Part shown: positions 16,601 through 22,475 of the stretch, one piece after another
How the letters are laid out: the number at the start of each line of letters is the position of its first letter
Numbering within the stretch: position 1 is the first letter of the stretch
Notes under the pieces: model-generated
Database searches by the model: none
Seen by the model: only the letters and a program-made list of their open reading frames with translations
Told to the model about the DNA's origin: nothing
Position numbers and translations under genes: made by a program
Assembly (NCBI RefSeq): GCF_038051995.1
Contig: NZ_CP150290.1
Coordinates: 58,501-122,500 of the forward strand
DNA from: Paenibacillus sp. FSL H8-0537
Lineage (GTDB): Bacteria; Bacillota; Bacilli; Paenibacillales; Paenibacillaceae
Reading direction: 5' to 3'
DNA length: 64,000 nucleotides

Positions 16601-17420
16601 TGTGCAGCGAATCGTTTTCGATGCCAGTTATCTTGTGCTAGGTTTGGGCGATGTGTATTTGGGCGCACCTGTTGCGACGCCAATTGATCCGCGGCATCGT
16701 CTGGTGACGACTAAATATAATCCGGCGCGAACGTGGACGCCTGAAAATGCCGTCGGAATTGGCGGAGCTTACATGTGTGTCTATGGCATGGAAGGGCCGG
16801 GCGGCTATCAATTTGTTGGGCGCACGATTCAAATGTGGAACAAGCTGCGAACGACGAAGAGCTTTACGGCGGGCAAGCCGTGGCTGCTGCGGTTTTTTGA
16901 CCAAATTCAGTTTTATCCGGTTGCTGCGGATGAGTTGTTGAAGATGCGTGAAGACTTTCCACGCGGGCGCTTTGATGTCGAAATTACGGAGACAACCTTC
17001 GAGCTGAAAGACTATTTGGCGTTTCTCGCTTCTATTGAACAAGATGCGGAGTCGTTCCGTGCTACCCAGCAGGCTGCGTTCAAGGCCGAGCGCAAGAGCT
17101 GGAAGGCGCTAGGGCTTGCGGAATATGTCTCCGAGCAGGATGGCGCGGCTCAAAGCGAAGAAGAGGAGCTGCCTGCTGGGGCGGAGGCCATTCGCTGCAA
17201 TATGCCGGGAAGTGTGTGGAAGGTGCTTGTACAGCCGGGCGCTCGAGTGAAAAAGGGCGATACGCTTATTATTGTAGAAAGCATGAAAATGGAGTTTTCC
17301 CAGCAGGCATCCTGTGATGGGGTTGTTGCCTCGATCTATGTCAAGCCTGGTGATGAGGTTCATACCGGCCAGCTTGTTGCTGGCATTATGCAAGTCCAGA
17401 AAGAGGTGTCGCTCGTATGA
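13671..17420 (+). CDS. Biotin-dependent guanidine (urea) carboxylase
   Basis: 1249-aa multidomain enzyme. Residues 1 to about 450 are a biotin carboxylase (ATP-grasp lid STAGGGGIGM, carboxylase motif EVNTRLQVEHGVTEEV). About 460-770 is an AHS2/KipA-like domain and about 800-1010 an AHS1/KipI-like domain. About 1010-1140 is the rest of the urea-carboxylase transferase core, with PWLLRFFDQIQFYPV. The C-terminus is a biotinyl domain with VESMKME (Lys1206). It would carboxylate guanidine with ATP and bicarbonate. The guanidine-I riboswitch and the flanking DUF1989 genes favour guanidine over urea as substrate, but this is inference. A low-complexity insert of four 12-base units (15528-15575, QSEQ-type) sits in the AHS2 region. 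The ATG has GGAGAGG upstream. Confidence 0.92.
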   Translation: MFAKVLIANRGAIAVRIERTLRKLGVQSVAVYTQADQDSRHVDDADEAVWIGDGPAKESYLNAELILQTAIASGAEAIHPGYGFLSENADFARACAERGIVFIGPTPEQMEQFGLKHSARELAQKAGVPMLPGTDLIDSVEEAVLHAQQIGYPVILKSTAGGGGIGMRVCDDEQALLAAYEGVRHLAETNFKNGGMFLEKYIAKARHVEVQIFGNSYGEIVALGERDCSVQRRNQKVLEESPAPHLPAAVRAAMMESATRLAAEVGYRSAGTVEYLYDPETAAFYFLEVNTRLQVEHGVTEEVLGLDLVEWMVREAAGELRELQSLVGEPQGHSIQARIYAEDCLQGFRPSAGQLDQARFSEQARNETWVRDGMTITTLYDPMLAKIIVHGADREDALRKLGGALAQTRMYGLTTNLQYVQALLADAACKEGLVYTRMLEDFAPVEQAIEVLDGGVQTTVQDWPGRVGHWDVGVPPCGPMDPYSFRLGNKLLGNSDQAAGLELTLRGGSYRFRDAMRFCLTGADMQAKLDGELVPLYAPLLAKAGQVLSFGEAAAGLRTYLQIAGGLDMPLILGSAATFTLGGFGGHGGRALRAGDVLRVHGAGSTLSHEIAVSERLPKQQSEQQSEQLSEQRSELPRDGLSVPLAEGLPPAYRPAIGRQWTIGVIPGPHCTEEFLRPEYLKQLTDTQWEVHFNSSRTGVRLIGPAPLWTREDGGEAGLHPSNIHDNAYAVGTLDLTGDMPILLGPDGPSLGGFVCPVTTASAEFWKLGQLHPGDKVYFQLLTLEEADALRDAQEANLRALGEGDTAFLQELTLPEPRKQLLSPSYPLLVSEEAGRRFPISIRCSGDENLLVEYGELKLDILLRFQVHVLMEAIRADASLPVLDLTPGIRSLQVHIDRTRITAYDACRRLLELDSALPPLETIEVPSRIVRLPLSWDDPSTQLAIDRYQQTVRPDAPWCPSNIEFIRRINGLDGRQDVQRIVFDASYLVLGLGDVYLGAPVATPIDPRHRLVTTKYNPARTWTPENAVGIGGAYMCVYGMEGPGGYQFVGRTIQMWNKLRTTKSFTAGKPWLLRFFDQIQFYPVAADELLKMREDFPRGRFDVEITETTFELKDYLAFLASIEQDAESFRATQQAAFKAERKSWKALGLAEYVSEQDGAAQSEEEELPAGAEAIRCNMPGSVWKVLVQPGARVKKGDTLIIVESMKMEFSQQASCDGVVASIYVKPGDEVHTGQLVAGIMQVQKEVSLV
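15528..15575 (+). repeat. Four 12-base in-frame tandem units in the carboxylase gene
   Basis: Units start at 15528, 15540, 15552 and 15564. The first two differ by one base (CAGCAATCTGAA/G), the third and fourth progressively more. They encode a Gln/Ser/Glu linker of about 16 residues. Confidence 0.8.
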
Positions 17421-19252
17421 CGGCTGTTACTTTTCCTGAAGTGCTCACGATGCAGTGGCTGCGTGAAAAATATACCACCAAGCAGCTTGCGCCTGAGGCG
17501 GTTATTGAAGAAATCATCAGCCGTTCCGAGCGAGATGCGGCTATGAATATCTGGATTACGCCGCCTTCTCTTATGCAGCTGCGCCCTTATCTGGAGCGGC
17601 TCGCGCTGCTTGATCCGGCACAAACGCCGCTCTGGGGCATCCCTTTCGCAGTCAAGGACAATATCGACGTTGCGGGCTTTCCGACAACGGCAGCTTGTGC
17701 GGAATTTGCCTATACGCCAGGCGAGAACGCCACTGTAGTGGAGCGTTTGGTTCAGGCGGGGGCTATCCCGCTAGGCAAAACCAACCTCGACCAATTTGCC
17801 ACCGGCTTGGTCGGCATGAGAAGCCCTTACGGCGAGGCGCATAATGCTTTGCGCCCCGAGCTGATCAGCGGCGGCTCGAGCTCCGGCTCGGCTGTCGCTG
17901 TTGCCCGCGGCCAAGCGGTATTCTCGCTTGGCACAGACACCGCTGGCTCCGGCCGTGTGCCTGCCGCGCTGAACGGGCTTGTCGGCTTTAAGCCGACCCT
18001 TGGCGCGTGGCCGACTAAGGGCGTCGTGCCTGCCTGCGCCAGTCTGGACTGTGTGACGGTATTCGCCCACAGTATAGATGATGCGCTCGCCGTGGACAGC
18101 TCCGCTCGCGGCCTGGATCCTGCCGATCCATGGTCAAGGGACGTTGTACGCTCTGCCAGTGGTCTGCCGTCCAAGCTGTATTTGCCTCAGGAACGTCCAG
18201 CCTTTTACGGACCATTCGCTGACGAATATGCCCGGGCATGGGAGGGCTCAATTCAGCAATTGCAAGCGCTTGGGATCTCCATTGAATATGTGGATTGCAG
18301 CTTGTTTGCAGAAGCGGCAGCTGAGTTGTATGAAGGTCCTTGGGTAGCGGAGCGCTGGGCTGATCTGAGCGAATTTATCGAAAGCCACCCTGGGGCTTTA
18401 GTGCCTGCAACGGAGCAGGTGCTTCGTTCGGGAGCGGCAGAGCGCCATACGGCAGCTTCTGTATTTGCTTCCATGCATCGCTTGCAGGCTTTCAAGCTGG
18501 CGGCGAAATTCCTGCTCGGTGATGCGGTGCTGGTAATGCCGACCTGTGGCGGAACGTGGACGCGGGAGCAGGTTCGCGAGCAGCCGATACAGACGAATAC
18601 GGCAATGGGAGCTTATACAAACCATTGCAATTTGCTTGATTTGAGCGCGGTTGCCCTTCCTTCGGGAGAGGCGGCGGAAAGGCTTCCTTTTGGCATAACG
18701 CTGTTCGCTTTAGCAGATCAAGAGCATTTGCTTGAAGGCTTGGGAAGATTGTATGCCGACCGGACAATGGAGTCTAGGTCGTCGGAACGAGCGAAATGCA
18801 GTCTGAATAACGCTATTGCAAAGGTGTCATCTGAAGCATCTGAAGCATTCGACTCCGATCAGACGACGCTCGTCGCTGTGTGTGGTCTCCATATGCGCGG
18901 ATTTGCTTTGGAGCAGCAAATGCTCGCCTTCGAAGCGAGCTTTGTCAGGGAAGCGAACACGGCGGCTAAGTACGAGCTGATCAAGCTCGATACGACGCCT
19001 GCAAAGCCTGGCATGATCAAGCTGGAGCAGGGCGGTGCATCGGTCGCGGTGGAGCTTTGGCGAATGCCGCTTTCGCGTTTCGGTGCGTTTGCAGCCCTTA
19101 TACCGGCACCTCTGGGGATAGGGAAAGTGGAGCTGGAAGGTGGTGAAGAGGTGCCAGGCTTCATCTGTGAAGGTTATGCTCTTGAGCGGGCGGAGCGGAT
19201 TTCTGAGTATGGCGGCTGGAGGGAATATCGGCGAGCAATGAGTCTAATGTAA
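17417..19252 (+). CDS. atzF: Allophanate hydrolase
   Basis: 611-aa amidase-signature enzyme that hydrolyses allophanate to ammonia and carbon dioxide, the last step of the pathway. The Ser-cisSer-Lys triad is visible: Lys80 in FAVKDNID, the Ser pair in SGGSSSGSAV (residues 151-160) and the nucleophile Ser178 in DTAGSGRVPA. Residues from about 480 form the allophanate-hydrolase C-terminal domain (VCGLHMRGFALEQQMLAFEA). The length is as expected for the two-domain form. The ATG overlaps the carboxylase stop (ATGA), so synthesis is coupled. No terminator is evident after it; the ATPase unit begins with its own promoter 20 bases on. Confidence 0.93.
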   Translation: MTAVTFPEVLTMQWLREKYTTKQLAPEAVIEEIISRSERDAAMNIWITPPSLMQLRPYLERLALLDPAQTPLWGIPFAVKDNIDVAGFPTTAACAEFAYTPGENATVVERLVQAGAIPLGKTNLDQFATGLVGMRSPYGEAHNALRPELISGGSSSGSAVAVARGQAVFSLGTDTAGSGRVPAALNGLVGFKPTLGAWPTKGVVPACASLDCVTVFAHSIDDALAVDSSARGLDPADPWSRDVVRSASGLPSKLYLPQERPAFYGPFADEYARAWEGSIQQLQALGISIEYVDCSLFAEAAAELYEGPWVAERWADLSEFIESHPGALVPATEQVLRSGAAERHTAASVFASMHRLQAFKLAAKFLLGDAVLVMPTCGGTWTREQVREQPIQTNTAMGAYTNHCNLLDLSAVALPSGEAAERLPFGITLFALADQEHLLEGLGRLYADRTMESRSSERAKCSLNNAIAKVSSEASEAFDSDQTTLVAVCGLHMRGFALEQQMLAFEASFVREANTAAKYELIKLDTTPAKPGMIKLEQGGASVAVELWRMPLSRFGAFAALIPAPLGIGKVELEGGEEVPGFICEGYALERAERISEYGGWREYRRAMSLM

Positions 19253-19270
19253 ATAAACCTAACATATAAA

Positions 19271-19300
19271 TTGACAAACCATAAAAAATTACGGTATTCT
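19271..19300 (+). promoter_or_regulatory. Promoter of the transporter ATPase gene
   Basis: TTGACA at 19271-19276 and TATTCT at 19295-19300, spacing 18, as at the two other guanidine promoters. No riboswitch follows. Confidence 0.65.
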
Positions 19301-19309
19301 AATTGAAAT

Positions 19310-19326
19310 TGTTAGATTATCTAACA
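19310..19326. promoter_or_regulatory. TnrA/GlnR-type box at the ATPase promoter
   Basis: TGTTAGATTATCTAACA fits TGTNAN7TNACA exactly and lies just after the -10 hexamer, in the same relative position as the box at 7720. Confidence 0.7.
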
Positions 19327-19424
19327 AAAGGGACGGCGGCTTAGCTAAATTCGCTGCCAGCCCGCTTGCTGGAATGTAAGCGGAGCAGGCGGCGCAAATT
19401 GAACGCTTTTGGAGGCGATCATAG

Positions 19425-20267
19425 TTGAATACAGCGACGGTAACAGCAAAGGAACAGCCGCAGGGGAAGGCACTGGCGCAAAAAGCGGAAGCTGCCGCTC
19501 CGGCAGCTGGCAGCGGAACGATTGAAATTCGCGATCTGCATAAGGTATACGAGACGAGAAAAAGCAGCTTTGAAGCGCTGCGCGATATTCAGCTCACCAT
19601 CGGCTCCAATGAATTTTTAACGATACTTGGCCCGTCCGGCTGCGGCAAATCTACGCTGCTTCGCATGGTCGCCGGGCTTGATGAGCCTTCGAGCGGCATG
19701 CTTGCCTTGGATGGAGAAGAAATCGTCGGCCCGGGCGCTGAGCGAGGCATGGTATTTCAGGGCTATACGCTGTTTCCGTGGCTGACGGTGCGTGAAAATA
19801 TTGAATATGGTCTCAAGCTGCAAGGGATACCAACACTTGCACGCCGTGCCATCTCCAATTATTGGCTCAAAATCATTCGTCTTGAGCGATTCGACAAGAC
19901 TTATCCAAAGCAGCTTTCTGGGGGCATGAAGCAGCGGGTTGCCATTGCCAGAGCGCTTGCCAATCGTCCAAAGGTACTGCTGATGGATGAGCCATTTGGC
20001 GCCTTGGATGCCCAGACAAAGCTGGAGATGCAGGAGATGCTGCTGGATGTGTGGCAAAAGGAGAAAACCACCGTGCTTTTCATTACGCACGATATTGATG
20101 AAGCGATCTTTCTGTCGCAGCGCATTGTCGTAATGGGGGCTGGCCCAGGGCGGATTTTAAAGCAATTTGAAGTGAATTTGCCTGCAGAGCGCTCGCCGGA
20201 GGTACGTGAGCACAAAGCGTTTTTAGCTTTAAAGCGGGAGCTTGCCGAACTGCTGAAGCATGATTGA
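19425..20267 (+). CDS. ABC transporter ATP-binding protein (nitrate/taurine type)
   Basis: 280-aa ATPase of the SsuB/TauB/NrtD type. The first 35 residues are an Ala/Gln-rich extension. The nucleotide-binding domain has Walker A GPSGCGKST, signature LSGGMKQRVAIARAL and Walker B VLLMDEPFGALD. The TTG at 19425 is chosen because GGAGG lies nine bases upstream and no ATG fits. It is the natural partner of the binding protein and permease at 8110-9932, which lack an ATPase; all use the same promoter layout. Here the leader has a TnrA/GlnR-type box but no guanidine riboswitch, so supply of the ATPase may depend on nitrogen status only. Confidence 0.88.
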   Translation: MNTATVTAKEQPQGKALAQKAEAAAPAAGSGTIEIRDLHKVYETRKSSFEALRDIQLTIGSNEFLTILGPSGCGKSTLLRMVAGLDEPSSGMLALDGEEIVGPGAERGMVFQGYTLFPWLTVRENIEYGLKLQGIPTLARRAISNYWLKIIRLERFDKTYPKQLSGGMKQRVAIARALANRPKVLLMDEPFGALDAQTKLEMQEMLLDVWQKEKTTVLFITHDIDEAIFLSQRIVVMGAGPGRILKQFEVNLPAERSPEVREHKAFLALKRELAELLKHD

Positions 20268-20289
20268 TTTATTTTTAAAGGAGGAGTTA

Positions 20290-20526
20290 ATGATGGAGAA
20301 ACTGACTAGGGCTGTGCTGGAAGAGGATCAGAAAGATCAGCGGAATTTCCCTACTGCCGAGGTTCTCAAGGCTCGTCCCAAATTGCTTGCGGCTATGGCT
20401 TTGCTTGCTACCATCATGTTATTCAGGCATCCTGCCGCTCTTAATGGAGCGACAGGATGTTTTGCTTTTCGGGGAGAAGAAGGACAACAATCGGAGGCCC
20501 GAGGAGAGCAAGAGAGGCAGGTTTAA
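20290..20526 (+). CDS. Small hypothetical protein, possibly a truncated gene
   Basis: 78-aa open frame with a very good ribosome binding site (AAAGGAGGAG) 22 bases after the ATPase stop. The first 50 residues include a charged N-terminus (EEDQKDQ) and one hydrophobic segment (LLAAMALLATIMLF). From about residue 46 the frame runs through a strong intrinsic terminator hairpin (20428-20470), so the C-terminal third is probably not meaningful. Either a short membrane peptide is read across the terminator, or the gene has lost its original end. No family is recognised. Confidence 0.4.
   Translation: MMEKLTRAVLEEDQKDQRNFPTAEVLKARPKLLAAMALLATIMLFRHPAALNGATGCFAFRGEEGQQSEARGEQERQV
20428..20470 (+). 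terminator. Intrinsic terminator of the ATPase unit
   Basis: CATCCTG-C-CGCTC pairs with GAGCG-A-CAGGATG around a six-base loop, followed by TTTTGCTTTT. It lies inside the small open frame at 20290-20526. Confidence 0.8.
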
Positions 20527-20656
20527 CCTCTTGTAGTCAAATATTTTTTTGCAGACGCTACTCAACCCAAGAGCTGGATAGGGCGACAAATATTTAAAAA
20601 TTTCATGGATATTCACCCGCTGGAACTAGGAAATTAGTCTGGGAACGATCTGCGCG

Positions 20657-20683
20657 CCGCCTTTCAGGAGTGCTGAAAGGCGG
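20657..20683. other. Strong hairpin without T run
   Basis: CCGCCTTTCAG and CTGAAAGGCGG form an 11-base perfect stem with a five-base loop. No T tract follows on the plus strand, so it is not an obvious terminator. The remainder of 20527-20740 shows nothing else. Confidence 0.5.
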
Positions 20684-20740
20684 TGTTAATGAAGGGGATG
20701 TAAAGGGTAAAATAGTTTAAAGGGTTGCTGTTCAAGGTTC

Positions 20741-20914
20741 GTGCATAAGAAATTGGGAGCGGATGAATACTATGGTCAGATTCACAGCAAACGCATTGCC
20801 TGGCTTGATCAAGTAAAGAACGTTCCTTCGAGTGGCGGCCTTCGTCATGCATCGGAAAACGACTGCTTCAGCATTCGAGGATTTCCCCTGTTAGCCGTGT
20901 TTTTTCAAATATAA
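20741..20914 (+). CDS. Doubtful 57-aa open frame
   Basis: A GTG-initiated frame starting HKKLGADEYYGQIHSKRIAW and continuing with ordinary amino-acid composition, ending inside the left arm of repeat copy 3. No ribosome binding site is visible and no family is recognised. It may be the remnant of a gene cut off by the repeat, or chance. Confidence 0.2.
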   Translation: MHKKLGADEYYGQIHSKRIAWLDQVKNVPSSGGLRHASENDCFSIRGFPLLAVFFQI

Positions 20915-21003
20915 GACTTTATAAGTTCCTGCTTATAACCCGCTTATATTTCAGCGCAAAACGAGCCTTTGCCGATAAATGACGGCGAGAGCCGTTTACG
21001 CTA
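20907..21003 (+). repeat. Two-hairpin dispersed element, copy 3
   Basis: Hairpin 1 (20907-20951): AAATATAAG and TTTATAAG pair with CTTATAA and CTTATATTT. Hairpin 2 (20952-21003) starts GCGCAAAACGAGCC and ends GCCGTTTACGCT. It follows the T run GTTTTTTC and lies 60 bases before spoVT. Confidence 0.85.
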
Positions 21004-21064
21004 TTAGACAGGCAGATCGTACCCAGTAGACTTAAAATCCTCTAGGAAAGTGGGGCAACATGAA

Positions 21065-21607
21065 ATGAAAGCAACTGGAATTGTACGCCGCATTGATGAT
21101 CTTGGGCGTGTAGTTATTCCGAAGGAAATTCGCCGGACACTACGCATTCGGGAAGGTGACCCGCTTGAAATATTTGTGGATCGCGACGGGGAGGTTATTC
21201 TTAAGAAGTACTCTCCTATTGGCGAACTCGGGGATTTTGCCAAAGAATACGCAGAATCGTTGTTTGAGAGCACGAATCATGTGGCGCTCATCTCTGACCG
21301 GGATACGATTATTGCGGTAGCCGGCGCCTCCAAGAAAGATCTGCTGGACAAGCAGGTTGGGCCGATACTGGAAAGCTGCATGGAGAACCGCAAAGCTGTA
21401 GCTGAAACGACTCCGGGGGCTTATGAGATGATTAAAGATATAAGTGACACGTTCTCAGCCTTCGTTATAGCGCCGATTATTGCAGGCGGAGACCCGATTG
21501 GTACCGTTGTGCTGCTAAGCAAGGATGAAACTGTGAAAATGTCGATTATGGAGCAAAAAATGGCGGAGACTGCTGCTGGCTTTTTAGCGAAGCAAATGGA
21601 GCAGTAA
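21065..21607 (+). CDS. spoVT: Stage V sporulation protein T, AbrB-like regulator
   Basis: 180-aa forespore transcription factor. Residues 1-50 form the swapped-hairpin AbrB domain (MKATGIVRRIDDLGRVVIPK, then EIRRTLRIREGDPLEIFVDR), nearly identical to Bacillus SpoVT. Residues from about 56 are the GAF-like ligand domain. The ATG at 21065 is preferred to the GTG/ATG starts a few codons upstream because it matches the invariant family N-terminus. A strong terminator follows, so it is monocistronic. In Bacillus it is made under SigG and modulates SigG-dependent genes. Confidence 0.97.
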   Translation: MKATGIVRRIDDLGRVVIPKEIRRTLRIREGDPLEIFVDRDGEVILKKYSPIGELGDFAKEYAESLFESTNHVALISDRDTIIAVAGASKKDLLDKQVGPILESCMENRKAVAETTPGAYEMIKDISDTFSAFVIAPIIAGGDPIGTVVLLSKDETVKMSIMEQKMAETAAGFLAKQMEQ

Positions 21608-21629
21608 AACAGGCTCTCCCTTCAAACGC

Positions 21630-21678
21630 AAAAGCCCGGTGCACAGAGCAGGTTAGCTGTTTAAGCACCGGGCTTTTG
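21630..21678 (+). terminator. Intrinsic terminator after spoVT
   Basis: AAAAGCCCGGTGC pairs with GCACCGGGCTTTT, a 13-base stem with T run. Confidence 0.85.
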
Positions 21679-21739
21679 TGTGTTTGTGTTGCTGGGGAAT
21701 GGATGTCTGAGCATATATGAGCTCATTTTGTTCTGATAT

Positions 21740-22126
21740 TTAAAAAGCGTCATCATCTTGTACGGCGAGCTCGCCTGCATAAAGCAGCTTGAAATATTTG
21801 TAGCCCAATATACAAAAAGCAATTAAAAAAACGAGTTGTTTAATCAGCATAGGCACAGGAATGAAGTCAGAAACGATCCAAACATCCAACAGGACGGTAA
21901 ACACGATGATTTGGGTCATAACTTTTGCTCGCAGCTCCGTCCTAATCCACTTTTTCACATGTAAAAGAGCGATTCCGCCGCACAGCATCATTATGAGCCA
22001 AATAAAAAAAATGTCTTTATTAAGCGAGTAGCCGAATAAGGAGCCATAAAGCAGTGATGAGGCAATACCGGAGAATTTATGCAATTTTTGTTCGTTGGCA
22101 CTTAAATTATAATAGGTCTTTTTCAT
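21740..22126 (-). CDS. Hypothetical membrane protein
   Basis: 128-aa protein with about four hydrophobic segments (GIASSLLYGSLFGYSL, FFIWLIMMLCGGIALL, IIVFTVLLDVWIV and LIKQLVFLIAFCILG) and an acidic tail. The start at 22126 (MKKTYYNLSANEQKLHKF) is preferred over a start 32 codons upstream because the longer form runs through the small signal-peptide frame in another phase. The ribosome binding site is weak (ACGGAAA), which suggests translational coupling to the overlapping frame at 22107-22280. The family is not recognised. In B. subtilis this place between spoVT and yabN holds an unrelated membrane protein. Confidence 0.6.
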   Translation of the reverse strand: MKKTYYNLSANEQKLHKFSGIASSLLYGSLFGYSLNKDIFFIWLIMMLCGGIALLHVKKWIRTELRAKVMTQIIVFTVLLDVWIVSDFIPVPMLIKQLVFLIAFCILGYKYFKLLYAGELAVQDDDAF

Positions 22127-22280
22127 TATAATTTCCGTTTTTGATAAGGGCAGTACTTGAAGACCTCTCGGAATCAATGGTGATAACGGCTGGTTTTGTG
22201 ATTTCCGCTGCGGATGCTGCATTTGGAATAGCGGCTAAAATAATTGCCGAAGTCGTTATTAAAGCTAAGGATTTTTTCAA
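22107..22280 (-). CDS. Small secreted peptide or truncated exported protein
   Basis: 57-aa frame, TTG start, with an excellent ribosome binding site (AAAGGTGGAGAG, spacing about seven). The N-terminus MKKSLALITTSAIILAAIPN followed by AASAAE is a textbook Sec signal peptide with an AxA cleavage site near residue 25. About 32 residues follow (KPAVITIDSERSSSTALIKN region) and then a stop. The region after the signal resembles the start of copper-amine-oxidase-like or S-layer-associated proteins, so this could be the stump of a longer gene. It overlaps the start of the membrane-protein gene at 22126 in another frame. It may equally be a functional exported peptide. Confidence 0.5.
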   Translation of the reverse strand: MKKSLALITTSAIILAAIPNAASAAEITKPAVITIDSERSSSTALIKNGNYNEKDLL

Positions 22281-22475
22281 ATTAACTCTCCACCTTTCAG
22301 GTTATATAGTCTGTAAATTAAGGGCAAAATTAGAAAATCTGAACCACTTTATTGAATATTACTTCATTTTTCCAATTGAGGGAATTTAAAAATGTTGTTG
22401 TCAGCCTTTGTGTAGTTCCAGCGCCTTCTTTAGTATACTAATGGGAGAAGCTAATTGTAGGAGAGTGGGAGAAAA

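Noticed and set aside
19327..19424. Third guanidine riboswitch before the ATPase gene
   Set aside because: None of the conserved blocks (CTAGGGTTCCG, CTGGTCC, ACACGG) is present.
22141..22389. Plus-strand 82-codon frame
   Set aside because: Complement of the signal-peptide frame at 22107-22280; no ribosome binding site.
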